58,740 nt of DNA from Sphingobium sp. AP50 (GCF_900109095.1 NZ_FNYZ01000026.1:1-58740); one strand, 5' to 3'; positions 18,296 through 28,164 are shown, numbered from the stretch's first letter. The notes: generated by a model from the sequence alone, not told the origin. Translations and numbers: made by a program.

Positions 18296-18440
18296 AGTCT
18301 GCCCGGTGTCAAGGCCGGGATCGCCGTGGCGCGATCTGCCGGCGCACTACGGCCTCCACACCACCATTTATAACCGATTCAATCGCGGCCAACCGGGGTC
18401 TGGCACCGGTTGTTCGGGGCCCTGCTGATCAGTTCGCCGG
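18296..18440 (+). pseudogene. IS5-like (IS427-type) transposase N-terminal remnant
   Basis: A fragment reading GSPWRDLPAHYGLHTTIYNRF, the conserved DUF4096-like start of IS5-family first reading frames, followed by a shift into other frames (the equivalent of WSRTGVWHRLFGAL is split). It abuts the IS481-like remnant and is on the opposite strand. It is clearly non-functional. Confidence 0.65.
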
Positions 18441-18525
18441 GTCGATGCACCTGATGACAGTTCAAATATCCGGGCTCTCCCAGCACGCAGTCGGTGGAAA
18501 AAGGGCGACGATCACGCCATCATAT

Positions 18526-19116
18526 TTATATCGTAGGCAATGGCTCGCGCAAACCTGAGACAAGCACACGGACGAGGTGCTTGGCGTCATCTGCCCAGAC
18601 TGAATCAGCATTGACGAGCGACAGCCCGGATACAGCGCGCAGCAAGTTGAGCGGGTCGAACTCGACCTTGATTTCGCCTCCCTTCACGACTTGATCGAAC
18701 AGGCCAACAAAGGCCGAGCGAACTTCGGCCCCGGATACGCCTTCATCGGATGTAGCCGGCACGACCAAAGCGCTGATTGCCTCGACGACGACATTCTTTG
18801 CCGCAATGTGATCGATGAAGAAATCTAGCCAGAGCAGCAGCGCAGCCAGCGGGAGATGGTCACGCGCCAGATCGGCGGCGGCGGCGATCAGGCCCCGTGC
18901 GTCGTCACTGCACACCGCATCAATCAATGCGCCGCGCGTCGGAAAGTGCCGATAGAGGGTGCCATTTCCAACACCCGCAGCCTGGGCAATGGCATCGAGG
19001 CTAACCTCGGATCCCCGCTCACCGAAGATACGACGTGCCGCTTCCAGGATCGCTGCGCGATTGCGCTCGCCATCCGCTCGAGGCTTGCGCCGTACATTCT
19101 GCAATTCAGCACGCAT
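18526..19116 (-). CDS. TetR-family regulator, divergent from SDR
   Basis: A 196-residue TetR protein. The HTH is AAILEAARRIFGERGSEVSLDAIAQAAGVGNGTLYRHF at about 22-59, and the C-terminal half looks like the TetR ligand-binding domain of drug/lipid-type regulators (ALLLWLDFFIDHIAA). It is transcribed away from the SDR gene at 19239 and the 122-bp gap holds a strong palindromic site (19132-19160), so it very likely represses itself and the SDR. Confidence 0.9.
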   Translation of the reverse strand: MRAELQNVRRKPRADGERNRAAILEAARRIFGERGSEVSLDAIAQAAGVGNGTLYRHFPTRGALIDAVCSDDARGLIAAAADLARDHLPLAALLLWLDFFIDHIAAKNVVVEAISALVVPATSDEGVSGAEVRSAFVGLFDQVVKGGEIKVEFDPLNLLRAVSGLSLVNADSVWADDAKHLVRVLVSGLREPLPTI

Positions 19117-19131
19117 GGAAACACCTTGTTA

Positions 19132-19160
19132 ACGGAGTGCGGCTCCGTATATAAACGGAG
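19132..19160. promoter_or_regulatory. Probable TetR operator, overlapping inverted repeats
   Basis: Three half-sites alternate: ACGGAG (19132-19137), CTCCGT (19143-19148), ACGGAG (19155-19160). Adjacent pairs form palindromes with spacers of 5 and 6 nt. The site begins 16 bp in front of the TetR start codon and sits upstream of the SDR start, the standard place for an autorepressor operator. Confidence 0.75.
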
Positions 19161-19238
19161 TGTCACTATCACTTATGTTTATTTCACAATGACCAAAGTG
19201 ACAACGTCCTATGGCGATGACAATGCAAGGAAATGACT

Positions 19239-20213
19239 ATGACGACGGCGTTCGGCGAGACTTCGACCGCGGACGAGGTGCTCGAAGGCATCGATCTCTC
19301 TGGAAAGCATGTCGTCATAACGGGAGTCTCAGCCGGTCTCGGTGTCGAGACAGCACGTGCGCTGATGGCGCGTGGAGCGCATGTCGTCGGCGCAGCGCGT
19401 GACTTAGCCAAAGCAAGCAAAGCCATCGAACCAGCGATTGCAGACGCACGGAAGGGCGGCTCCATCGAGCTGGTCCAGCTGGATCTTGCCTCTATCGCAA
19501 GCGTCCGTGCCTGTACGGATGCCTTTGTGGCGACTGGCCAGCGCTTCGACGTGGTAATCAACAATGCTGGGGTGGCATCTACGCCGTTCAACCGGACCGT
19601 GGACGGCTTCGAACTGCAGTTCGCGACCAATCATCTGGGTCATTTCGAATTCGCCAGTCGCGTAGCCGAGCTGATCGTACCCGGTGGCCGCCTTGTGGTG
19701 CTGGGGTCTGCCGCACACCGATTTTCCGATATCGATTTGGATGACCTTAACTGGCAGCGCACGCCCTATGACGCCGATATGGCTTATGGACGCTCGAAAA
19801 CGGCGACCCTGCTCTTCGCGGTGGAATTCGATCGACGCCATCGAGATCGGGGCGTTCGCGCGGTTTCGGTTCATCCTGGCGTGATCAAAACCGAGCTTGC
19901 GCGGCATCTCGATCTCGCCGCACTCAATACAATGCTCGACGAGTTAAATGAGCGCAAGGCAGCGGCAGGCGAACGGCTGTTCGCGTGGAAATCCATTCCC
20001 CAAGGCGCTGCGACAACAGTCTGGGCCGGTTTCGTGGCCGCTGCCGATGCTGTTGGTGGACGATACTGCGAAAATTGCCATATCGCCCAGATCATAGATG
20101 AGGGGCAAAGTGACCCTACTATGGAAGGTCTCTACGCATACGCCGTCAATCCAGAGCGCGCCCTCGCACTATGGCGCGAAAGCGAGCGTCTTCTTCAATC
20201 ATTGGAGAGCTAA
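19239..20213 (+). CDS. Short-chain dehydrogenase/reductase
   Basis: A roughly 324-residue SDR of the retinol-dehydrogenase/WW-oxidoreductase-like type. The cofactor motif is TGVSAGLG (TGxxxGxG), NNAG lies in the middle, and the active site shows as YGRSK (YxxxK) after a conserved Ser in VVLGSAAH. ATG at 19239 is preferred since AAGGA lies 7 nt upstream; ATG at 19233 is too close to it. It is divergent from the TetR gene and probably controlled by it. The substrate is unknown; carbonyl compounds are usual for the family. Confidence 0.9.
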   Translation: MTTAFGETSTADEVLEGIDLSGKHVVITGVSAGLGVETARALMARGAHVVGAARDLAKASKAIEPAIADARKGGSIELVQLDLASIASVRACTDAFVATGQRFDVVINNAGVASTPFNRTVDGFELQFATNHLGHFEFASRVAELIVPGGRLVVLGSAAHRFSDIDLDDLNWQRTPYDADMAYGRSKTATLLFAVEFDRRHRDRGVRAVSVHPGVIKTELARHLDLAALNTMLDELNERKAAAGERLFAWKSIPQGAATTVWAGFVAAADAVGGRYCENCHIAQIIDEGQSDPTMEGLYAYAVNPERALALWRESERLLQSLES

Positions 20214-20239
20214 CGTTAAATCGCTCCAGCTGCATCACC

Positions 20240-20470
20240 TGCGCATTCCGGCTGAAAACGAGGGAAAACTGCGAATATCGGCTGCTGCCGAGAGCCGACC
20301 TTCGACGTCGGCACCGGGAACGGCGGCTTCGTCTAAGGATTTCGAGCACTTGCGTACGGAATCCTGGCATGGAGGAACCCGAGGGGCCCCAACCACTGGT
20401 CTATGGGAAAAAGTCTGTGGTGTGGATCGTGGGGGAGAGGCAGACTTGTAAGCCCGTCCATAATCTGCGG
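20240..20470. repeat. Diverged IS91-type terminal region, copy A
   Basis: A non-coding stretch that shares ordered blocks with 39860-40090 and more weakly with 54590-54800. Blocks common to A and B include GCTTCGTC, TTGCGTACGGAAT, CATGGAGGAACCCG, CACTGGTCTATGGG and GTCCATAATC. In the other two cases this region lies just beyond the 3' end of an IS91-like transposase gene, so it is read as one terminus of such an element. Here the transposase is gone and ISL3-like DNA follows. Confidence 0.6.
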
Positions 20471-20619
20471 GATAGCAGCTGCTCCGATATCCTGCTTGGC
20501 GCAGTCGAGCGGCGATATCGCCTAGTCTGCGAGATCGGTAAGTCGCTGGCAAAGCCGCATTCCACGGGCGCAATTTAGCTTGGCGAGCAATCATCTACGC
20601 CGGGCTACGGCAAAATTCG

Positions 20620-20990
20620 CTCGAACGTCGAAGAATCAATCGGTCGCGCGCATGTCCGCCTACGGCAAGCTGGCCGAACTGCGTGCAAAGGGCTCCACGA
20701 TTTCGGCAATCATTGTCAAACCGGGCTTGATCGCAAAACGGTTCGGCAATGGCTGCTAGCAAAGCACCCGGGCCTCTGGCAGCGCGAATGGCATCATCCT
20801 GCTCACGATTTTGCCGATTTTCCGAAAATGGGAAGAAGGATGTCGCAACGCCACCCACCTTTACCGCGAAGTGACCGAGGCCGGCTATCAGGGCAATGCG
20901 AAGGCGTTCAGGTACTGGGTGAAGATCAGGCTCCTTGAAGGCACCGTGCCGCCTCCGCCTGTCAATCGGCGTGCAAACGAGACCCCCGAT
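20620..20990 (+). pseudogene. ISL3-like transposase remnant (helix-turn-helix part)
   Basis: Broken frames contain AELRAKGSTISAI and DRKTVRQWLLAKHPG, then after a shift RKWEEGCRNATHLYREVTEAGYQGNAKAFRYW. This order matches the internal HTH region of long ISL3-family transposases, and the neighbouring ISL3 gene has the same layout (TGHSRGTVRRVL, then WLDQQWAAGRHNGAALWRSLQAQGF). It is a separate, older and oppositely oriented copy. Confidence 0.55.
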
Positions 20991-22675
20991 CGGCGCGCAA
21001 AAGGGGGTCTGACGCAGTTTTGATGATCGGTGCTCAAGTTGCGCCGATCAGCCGGGCCTCGAGAAGGTCGAGTTTTCCGCGGCCGTACATCTGACGTTTG
21101 ACCAGCTTGAGCTTGGTGATTTGCCCCTCAGTCTGGCCGTTCGACCATCGGGAGACCACTGCGGCTCGAACGGCGGCAATGTCCCTGGCGACGCCGTTTG
21201 CAAACGATGCGACGAGGCTGGCGCGTGCTCGGATTATCCATGGATCGAGATCGGCTCCCGCTTTCCGGCGGATCATAAGGTGGAACCCGTCGATGATCTG
21301 CCGTGCCTCGACAAGCGATGGCACGCCGGTTTCGACGGCGGCGACGGTGAGCGTTTCCGCCTTGGTGAGATCGTTGCGCTCGATCGTCATCAACCGCGCT
21401 ATGGTTCTGGCTGAAGGCACGCGCTGCAGCGTGTCGGCATCTACCTTGTCGGCTCGCCTTCGGCGTGTTGCCCACTCTGTGACGACGCGAAGCGATCCCC
21501 GGAACCCCTGTGCCTGCAATGAGCGCCACAGTGCTGCGCCATTGTGGCGACCCGCCGCCCACTGCTGATCCAGCCATGGCAGATAGGTCTCAAGGGATGT
21601 TTCTCGCGTCCTGAACACGTCGCTGCGCTCGCCGCGCAGGACCCGCCGCACCGTGCCGCGACTGTGGCCGGTGCGGCGCACGATCTCCTTGATCCCCACA
21701 CCGTCCCTGGAGAGCGCGAGGATCGCGGCATTGGTCTCTTCGCGATGAAGATATCCTTCGTATTGCAGCCGCTCGGCCGCCGTGAGCAGCTCAGGCTTGA
21801 TCGACATCGCACCGATCGCGCATCGGATCTGCCGCATCGACCGGCGCACCGCGTCTAGGAAGGCATGGCTGGCGTTTTCCATGAGATGCCAGCGGTCGGC
21901 GACCTGCACAGCATTCGGCAGCGCCTTGGCCGCCGCGCGGGCATAAGCGCCGCCGCGATCGCGGGCAATTATCGCCACCTGCGGCTGCTCTGCGAGCCAT
22001 GCCTGGGCGGTCGCTGGTTCCCGGTCCGGGAGCAGACGTATCGGCCGACGCCGCTCGAGATCGCAGATGATCGTGCCGTACCTTTGATTGCGCCGCCAGG
22101 CCCAGTCATCGATGCCGATCACCGTCGGAGCCGGAGACGGTGGGGTTCCCCGGCGTCTTACGACGCGGAGCAGCATGTCATTGCTGACAGGGAGCATCAG
22201 CCGCCGCGCAAAGCTGGCTGCGGGCCGACCTCCAAGCGCGAGACCGAGGTGATGAACCAGTGTTTCCAGTCGGCCCGTGCGCCGTGCCTAAGGAGCAACA
22301 GCCCCATCAGCGAAGCGTTCCGCGAAGATCCTTTGCCCGCATGACACAGTGTCGCACCGGAAACGGCGGACATCGGCCATCAGTTTTACGGCGCGGCCCG
22401 CCAAGGGCAAATCCGAGATCTGACGCCGGTAACGGCTGTGAACGCGGCAACTGACGCTGCGGCACTTTGGGCAATGGCTGGTCGGCGAAGAGCTACGAAC
22501 GAGAATCGTTGCACCATCGTCGGCGATTGACGAGGCCACGATGGTAAACCCCGGTGGGATCACCGAGGAAGGTCGTAGTGCTTTCTGCATGGCGTTGCTC
22601 CCAACGTGGAAAACGAAGCCATTCAGGCAGATAATTGCATCAAAATTGAGTCAGAGCCCTTTTTGCACGCCGATT
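20988..22675. mobile_element. ISL3-like insertion sequence
   Basis: The transposase gene is flanked by imperfect inverted repeats. The best part is GGGGTCTGACGCAGTTTTG (21004-21022) against GGGCTCTGACTCAATTTTG read on the other strand (22641-22659), and similarity continues outward to about 38 bp on each side with six mismatches. I could not find a clear target duplication. It has landed in older IS debris. Confidence 0.65.
21034..22590 (-). pseudogene. ISL3-family transposase interrupted by one amber codon
   Basis: Read as one frame, 22590 to 21034 gives 519 codons: an N-terminal zinc-binding domain (HCPKCRSVSC), the DDE core with VIGIDDWAWRRNQRYGT and VADRWHLMENA, an HTH, and the final GQTEGQITKLKLVKRQMYGR. 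A single in-frame TAG at 22288-22290 follows AERFADGAVAP, where ISL3 relatives usually have Tyr, so TAT or TAC to TAG is likely. Both halves are in the same frame and otherwise well preserved. Translation could restart at ATG 22197 but would lack the zinc domain. Confidence 0.85.
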
Positions 22676-22899
22676 CACACAGGTGGCCCGCCAACAGCGG
22701 GCTGCACGATGGAGCGGCCCGCCTTTCAGTCCGCCAAGTCAGACCTTACCGTTGGCCAGCAGCTCGCGGGTGCGCTTGAGGGTCGAGAGGGGCCCTCGTC
22801 ACTGTCGAACTGCGCCTTCTCGGTCTGCTCCTCGGGACCGCCTGGCTGCTGGCCGCGTAAGCCTAGGTAGCAATAGAAACGGGCCCGCCTCATCCTCGA

Positions 22900-23809
22900 A
22901 CAATTCGTTGACGATGGCGCCTTCGCGCGGGCCGTTCGCCTTGAAAAACGTTACCTTCGATTGCGCTTCCAGCGTGATGATCTCGCGTAGATCCTGCCCT
23001 GCGATAGTACTCGCGCCACATGCGTGTAGCGCGCCGGCGACAGATTGCTGTGCCCGAGCAAGACCTGGATGATCCGGATATCCGTGCCGTTCTCAAGCAG
23101 GTGAGTAGCGAAACTGTGGCGAAGTGTATGCACTCTAACCCGCTTGACCAAGCCTGCCGCCTGCGTCGCAAAACGGCAGGCCGCATTAAGCACTAGGACG
23201 TCGATCGGCTTGCCGGCGCGCCCAGGAAACGCCAGCCTTCAGGTCTTGCAGGACGCCAGTAGGCCCGCAGAATGCTCAACAGGCGCGGTGACAGCATGAC
23301 CGTGCGGTCTTTGGCCCCTTTGCCGTGACGGATCTGGATCAGCATCCGGTCACTGTCGATATCCGCAATCTTCAAGCTCACCGCCTCCGAGGCACGCAGT
23401 CCGGCTGCATAGCCTGTGGTGAGCGCGGCGCGCGCCGTCAGTGATGACACGGCCTCCAGGATGCGCACCACTTCGTCGGCGCTCAGGATGCTAGGCAGTT
23501 TGCGTGGCGTACGCGCGTAGACAATCCGCTCCGGTATCTCTGCCCGGTCCAGGGTCCCGCCATAGAATAAGCGCAAAGCGCAGACTGTCTGGTTAAGCGC
23601 GCCCCACGAAATGCGCTGTAACATCAGATAGACCTTACAGCACGGACATCCTCCAGGCCCAGCAGCTCAGGTGAACGGCTAAAATGGCGGCTGAACCGAT
23701 TGTCCGCGTGGATGTAGGATCGCTGCGTTGGAGGCGACAGGTTGCGCAGGCTCATATCGTCGATCATATGACGACGCAGCGGGCTTACCGCTGCCGTGGC
23801 GTCAGTCAT
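22900..23809 (-). pseudogene. IS91-associated tyrosine recombinase, frameshifted
   Basis: Three successive frames give parts of one integrase: a SAM-like N-domain (LRNLSPPTQRSYIHADNRFSRHF; 23809-23624), a central part (ALNQTVCALRLFY, GLRASEAVSLKI with catalytic Arg; to 23193), and a C-terminal part (HTLRHSFATHLLENGTDIR, LLGHSNLSPARYTHVA). Shifts lie near 23624 and 23215. The gene order matches the integrase that precedes IS91-like transposases, so it is probably the 5' gene of the decayed unit whose 3' end is at 20240-20470. From 22676 to 22900 only scrambled frames are seen. Confidence 0.75.
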
Positions 23810-24011
23810 GGGATGGTCTCCTGATTGAAGATTGGTCCAGCAACCAAATCATCTGATCAGGAAGCCATTCTAGCCAAGGCCCGCCCTCTCCCGCGTCAGA
23901 GGGTTATTTCAATCCTAAAAATCATGCTTCTGCCAAAGTAATGACTGCTGGCGTGGACAAAGCGCGTCCTCGAAGATTGCATCATCCCATCGATAATGCG
24001 ACATCAGCGAA

Positions 24012-24152
24012 ATGTTTGCGAAAGCCATTTTTAGTGCGGATCTACTCGGGCTGTCTATGTTTGCTCTACCGCCGGCATTCCTGGCTTATCTTGTGATCGT
24101 CGTAGGGCGGAAAACCGCTGGCTTTAGAGACTGTTTGGAAAAGGTCAGATGA
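24012..24152 (+). CDS. Possible small membrane protein overlapping the LacI start
   Basis: A 46-codon reading frame begins at ATG 24012 and stops at TGA 24150-24152, giving an ATGA overlap with the LacI start at 24149. The product has one hydrophobic stretch (residues about 12-32, LGLSMFALPPAFLAYLVIVVG) and a basic tail. There is no strong ribosome site, and its 3' part coincides with an IS5-end-like sequence, so the frame may be accidental. The remaining gap 23810-24011 holds nothing else recognisable. Confidence 0.3.
   Translation: MFAKAIFSADLLGLSMFALPPAFLAYLVIVVGRKTAGFRDCLEKVR
24124..24142. repeat. Orphan IS5-type end just upstream of the LacI gene
   Basis: TTAGAGACTGTTTGGAAAA matches the left end plus TTA target of the IS5-like element at 31712-31730 in 18 of 19 positions. 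No IS5 gene lies beside it, so it may be a scar or a solo end. It ends 6 nt before the LacI ATG, so the ribosome-binding sequence AAGG partly derives from it. Confidence 0.55.
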
Positions 24153-25147
24153 AGCAGTACGCAACCCTGCACGACGTGGCGACTGCCGCCGGCATGTCCC
24201 GTGCGCAAGTTTCACGTGCGTTGCGCGGGGACCCGGGTGTCAAGGAGGCAACCCGTGCGCGCATCGCGGAAATCGCTCGGACCGTGGGGTATAGACCGAA
24301 CATCGCTGCACGGACCCTCGCCAGCGCGCGCACAACCATCGTCGGAGTGGTGATCGGAGAGCCGGACAACCCCTTCCACATCAGCCTTGCCAGTGCCATC
24401 GAAACGCAGTTGCTGGCGGCGGGCTTCGATGCCATCATCTCGATGCGCGGGATCAATGATGCTTCCGCGCTGGAAGAAGCTGAGCGCCTGATCGCCCTGC
24501 GGTCGCTCGCTGCGATCCTGATCTCGACCCCGCACAGCGACGACGCCATCCTGAAGATGGCAGGCCAAATGCCATGCGTCTTCATTGGCCGTCGTACTGG
24601 ACATCTTTCGGTTCATTCGATCAGCGTGGACGACGAAGGCGGCGCTGCGCAGGCGGTGGAACATCTGGTCGGGCTTGGTCATCGCCGGATCGCGCACATC
24701 GGCAGCATGATCACTGCCGGGGCGATCGGGCGGACCGAGGGTTATCGCCGAGCGATGGCGGCGGCGGGGCTGGAACCGATGGAATATGCCGGACCGCCCG
24801 ATTCCACGACCGGGCGAAACGGCGCCGACGCGCTTCTGGCTCGGTCCCGGCCGCCCACGGCGATCTTTGCCTACAACGATCTGATCGCCATTGGCGCGAT
24901 GAACGGCCTTCATACACGCGGCCTAAGGGTGCCCGATGATATCTCCGTCATAGGCTTCGACGACACGCCGCTGGCGGCCACCGAGATGATCTCGCTGACG
25001 TCCCTGCGCCAGAATCCCGTTGAACAGGCCAGTGCCGCGCTGCACGCCCTGCAGGCGATCCTGCGCAACGAACCCGTGCCGGGGGTCATGATCCCGGTCG
25101 AACTGCGCATCCGCCGCTCGGTAGGACCACCTCCGGTCAGAAAGTGA
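24149..25147 (+). CDS. LacI-family transcriptional regulator
   Basis: A 332-residue regulator. The N-terminal LacI HTH is textbook (LHDVATAAGMSRAQVSRALRG, residues 7-27, then the hinge YRPNIAARTL), followed by a periplasmic-binding-protein-like sugar domain (VGVVIGEPDNPFH, AIFAYNDLIAIGAMNGL, VIGFDDTPLA). It is convergent with the porin gene and overlaps its 3' end by 11 bp. The two palindromes at 30404-30437, in front of the operon that ends at the porin, are its probable operators. The inducer is likely a sugar or sugar alcohol. Confidence 0.93.
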   Translation: MKQYATLHDVATAAGMSRAQVSRALRGDPGVKEATRARIAEIARTVGYRPNIAARTLASARTTIVGVVIGEPDNPFHISLASAIETQLLAAGFDAIISMRGINDASALEEAERLIALRSLAAILISTPHSDDAILKMAGQMPCVFIGRRTGHLSVHSISVDDEGGAAQAVEHLVGLGHRRIAHIGSMITAGAIGRTEGYRRAMAAAGLEPMEYAGPPDSTTGRNGADALLARSRPPTAIFAYNDLIAIGAMNGLHTRGLRVPDDISVIGFDDTPLAATEMISLTSLRQNPVEQASAALHALQAILRNEPVPGVMIPVELRIRRSVGPPPVRK

Positions 25148-26558
25148 TGGAGCTGATTAGTCCCGGCATGACGAGGTCGCGCTCGCTCGATATGCCCACC
25201 GGATTGACGATATACTGGACGCTGGGCCGCAGGATCAGCCAGTTGCGGATGTGAACCCCGTAATAGAGTTCCATCGCATATTCTGATCCGGCCCGCGGAG
25301 TATCCGGGCTGGCTAGCAGGTCCGAATAGGACGCGCGGCGATTGACGTGTGTGCGCGCCATGTTCAGCCCGAAATCGTCGTCGGGGCGATTGGCCAGAAT
25401 GCCGATGTAGCTCAGCCAGAGACCTACCTGATTTTCCAGCCGGGTGGTGCGGCGGTCCGTCTGCGTGAAGTTCAGATAGGCTGTCAGGCCGTGAGTGGTG
25501 CGGGGACCATTGCCGTCATCGACGAACCGGCCGGTCAACTGCTGTTGCATCAGCAGGTAGCCGCCATAACGGCCCTCGCGCCGGATCGGATCGAGTCCGC
25601 TCGTCGCGAACGGCCGCCCGTCCACGCCGGTCAGCACGTCGTCCGCTCTCGCGCCGCTGTACCAAGCGCCGACGCGGTAGAGACCGGGGAGACGCGAAGC
25701 TCCCAGATGGGAGCGCAGCCCCAACTCGACCGGCACCGTGACGCTCTTGGCGCCGCCGTGGCTGAGCGCGATGCCGTTGTCCAGATTGTTCGGATTGTAC
25801 TCGTAGACGCCGGTCATGATCGAAAGATCGTCCGCCGTCAGCCGCATAACGGTGCCCCACTGACTGACCGGGCTGTTGAACCAGTAATCGCCCACAAGGT
25901 TGCCGATCTGTGCGCCGCACAGCGCCAGGCTGGAAGCGTCGCATGGCAGGGTTGCGAAATCCTCGCCCATGTTCACGCGCCCCAGCTTGATCGATGCGAT
26001 CGTACCGAAGCGCTGCTGATACCACAGCTCCGAAAGACGATAAGTCTGGCCACGACCATATAGTGCCTGCGGTTGGAGCAGCATCGAGATGCCCGCCTTG
26101 TCCATCAGGTTGTAGCCAGAGCGCTTGCTCAGCGCTAACTGGATCTTGCCGCCTTCGACCCCTGCGAACTTGTCCATGTCGATGGTGGTGCCAAGGACAT
26201 AGCCCATCACCTGCGTGACCGCGTGCCGTTCGCCGCCGCGGATATTGCCGGCCAGTTCGCCCAGGAACGAGATGTCGATATCAACACCGCGGTCTTTAAG
26301 GTTGGTCCTCAGACCGCCCCAGTCCCCGGTCAGTCCGAAACCGGTGGCGGGCTTGGGCGAGACAGGTTCGCCATTTATGGGCGCCGTCGCCGCGACAGGC
26401 CCGGCATCGCCCTTCGTCCCGACGGAGCCCAGTTTGACCTGCTGCGCGAATGCTGCGCCTGGCACGGGTGCGGCGAAGGCGATCGTCATTCCGGCGACCA
26501 ATCCGCCAAGATGGCGATAACGCGCAGGCGATTTCGCCTCTGCTTCCATGTCAGGCAT
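25137..26558 (-). CDS. OprB-like carbohydrate-selective porin
   Basis: A protein of about 473 residues: signal segment (GMTIAFAAPVPGAAFAQQ), family block TGDWGGLRTNLKDRGVDIDISFLGELAGN, YWFNSPVSQWGT, and a beta-barrel with a C-terminal strand ending in Phe (ISSITF). OprB porins let monosaccharides and oligosaccharides through the outer membrane. It is the last gene of the leftward dehydrogenase operon and probably supplies its substrate. ATG 26558 was chosen, with 26549 as alternative; the open frame up to 26735 would run into the cytochrome gene. Confidence 0.88.
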   Translation of the reverse strand: MPDMEAEAKSPARYRHLGGLVAGMTIAFAAPVPGAAFAQQVKLGSVGTKGDAGPVAATAPINGEPVSPKPATGFGLTGDWGGLRTNLKDRGVDIDISFLGELAGNIRGGERHAVTQVMGYVLGTTIDMDKFAGVEGGKIQLALSKRSGYNLMDKAGISMLLQPQALYGRGQTYRLSELWYQQRFGTIASIKLGRVNMGEDFATLPCDASSLALCGAQIGNLVGDYWFNSPVSQWGTVMRLTADDLSIMTGVYEYNPNNLDNGIALSHGGAKSVTVPVELGLRSHLGASRLPGLYRVGAWYSGARADDVLTGVDGRPFATSGLDPIRREGRYGGYLLMQQQLTGRFVDDGNGPRTTHGLTAYLNFTQTDRRTTRLENQVGLWLSYIGILANRPDDDFGLNMARTHVNRRASYSDLLASPDTPRAGSEYAMELYYGVHIRNWLILRPSVQYIVNPVGISSERDLVMPGLISSITF

Positions 26559-26638
26559 TGCCGATCCGATAGTTGAGTTGCAAGAATCCCGGCGTGGACT
26601 GAGGTCTACGCCGGGATCGTTCAGGTGCCCAAAAAGCG

Positions 26639-28162
26639 TTAGGCGAGAGGCTGTCTGAGCTTGCGGCGGCGATACCAGCGAACCAGCAGCGCCAAGACCG
26701 CGAGGCCGCCCGCCGCCGGCAAGATAATCAGCCACGCGCCGAGTCTGGCGATCAGCGGCTTCTCACCGCCGTCACGCAGCACTGTGACCTGTTCCGCCGT
26801 CACCTTTGCATCCGGGTTGCCGTAGTGCGAGGTCACGAAGTTCGCGATCGCGGCGACCTGTGCGTCATTCAGATCATCCTTGAAGCCGCGCATCATGGCA
26901 TGGTCGTTGGCGCCCTGACGATGTACGCCTTCGAGGATCGTCATCACCAGATTGTTCGGATCGATCGAGCCGGTCGCTGTGCTGTGGACGAGCGAAGGAT
27001 AATAATTATCCTTGGTGCCGCTGCCGGCAAGCTGGTGACAGCTGGCGCAAGTGGCACCGTACAGCACCGCGCCATCGTCGATGGTCTCGTAGCTCGCGCG
27101 GTCCTTGATCACCGGCGCTTTCGCCGCTTCACCGGCGCGGATCTCGCGAGAGACGCGCCCTGCCATTCTGGTGTCGAAATCATAATGGTTCGACTGCTCC
27201 TCGCCATAGGCGAAAGCGGCCCTGTCCTGCCCGGGGGTGGTCTTGGCAGGAACCGACTTTAGGTAGACGGCGATAGCCTGCAGATCATCAGGCTGGAGAT
27301 GACGGAAGCTGTGCTCGACGGCCTCGGCCATGGCGCCCGCGGCGACACCCTTGCCTGGCGTGCTGCCATTGCGCAGGAAATCGACGATTTCCTGATCGCT
27401 CCACGCACCTACGCCCGAAACCTTGTCCGAAGTGATATTGGGAGCGATCCAGCCGCCAAACGCCGCTCCGCCGAGATAGGAGCCGTTGTCATTCGCCATC
27501 ATGGCGTTGCGCGGCGTGTGGCAGGTGCCGCAGTGCGCAAGGGCATCGGTCAGATAGCGGCCACGGGTAATCTGCGCGCTCTCGCCGTTTTTCGCTTTGA
27601 ACCGGTCCTGCTTGAGGAACAGCATGTTCCACCCCGACATCAGCCAGCGCTGGCTGAAAGGAAATGACAATTCGGTCTTGTGCGCCATTGCCTTCTCGAC
27701 CGGCTTCACGCCCTTCATGAAGTAAGCGTAGAGATCGGCGATGTCGGTGTCGGTGATCTCGCGATAGGAATCGTACGGCATCGCTGGGTAGAGATGCTGG
27801 CCGCCGGGCGTGACGCCCTCGCGCACGGCGCGAGCGAAATCTGCCTGGCTCCAGTTGCCGATACCGTACTTCTTTGAAGGCGTGATGTTGGTGGCGTAGA
27901 TCTTCCCCATCGGGGAATCGATCACGTTTCCGCCGGCGAAGGGCGCATTCTCACCGGCAGGCGTATGGCAGGCGGCGCAATCGGCGGCCGTTGCGAGATA
28001 GGCTCCGCGAGCGACGGCATCGCCCGAAGATGCGGGGCGCGGGGCTGCAGCCTCATGAGCGACTTCGGGAAAAGCAGCGTGCGCGATCCCGAGGGCCGCG
28101 CCAAGGCACGCGACAGCGGCGGACAGGACTGCGTGACGCGCGGTCAGGCGACGACGCGACAT
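26639..28162 (-). CDS. Membrane-anchored triheme cytochrome c dehydrogenase subunit
   Basis: A 507-residue protein with three c-type heme sites: CAACH (62-66), CGTCH (211-215) and CASCH (372-376). It has an N-terminal signal (residues about 8-30) and a C-terminal membrane helix (LIILPAAGGLAVLALLV) followed by a basic tail. It matches cytochrome subunits of FAD-dependent gluconate, fructose and sorbitol dehydrogenases, which pass electrons from the flavoprotein to ubiquinone. Its start lies 2 nt from the stop of the GMC subunit gene, so translation is coupled. Confidence 0.93.
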   Translation of the reverse strand: MSRRRLTARHAVLSAAVACLGAALGIAHAAFPEVAHEAAAPRPASSGDAVARGAYLATAADCAACHTPAGENAPFAGGNVIDSPMGKIYATNITPSKKYGIGNWSQADFARAVREGVTPGGQHLYPAMPYDSYREITDTDIADLYAYFMKGVKPVEKAMAHKTELSFPFSQRWLMSGWNMLFLKQDRFKAKNGESAQITRGRYLTDALAHCGTCHTPRNAMMANDNGSYLGGAAFGGWIAPNITSDKVSGVGAWSDQEIVDFLRNGSTPGKGVAAGAMAEAVEHSFRHLQPDDLQAIAVYLKSVPAKTTPGQDRAAFAYGEEQSNHYDFDTRMAGRVSREIRAGEAAKAPVIKDRASYETIDDGAVLYGATCASCHQLAGSGTKDNYYPSLVHSTATGSIDPNNLVMTILEGVHRQGANDHAMMRGFKDDLNDAQVAAIANFVTSHYGNPDAKVTAEQVTVLRDGGEKPLIARLGAWLIILPAAGGLAVLALLVRWYRRRKLRQPLA

Positions 28163-28164
28163 GC

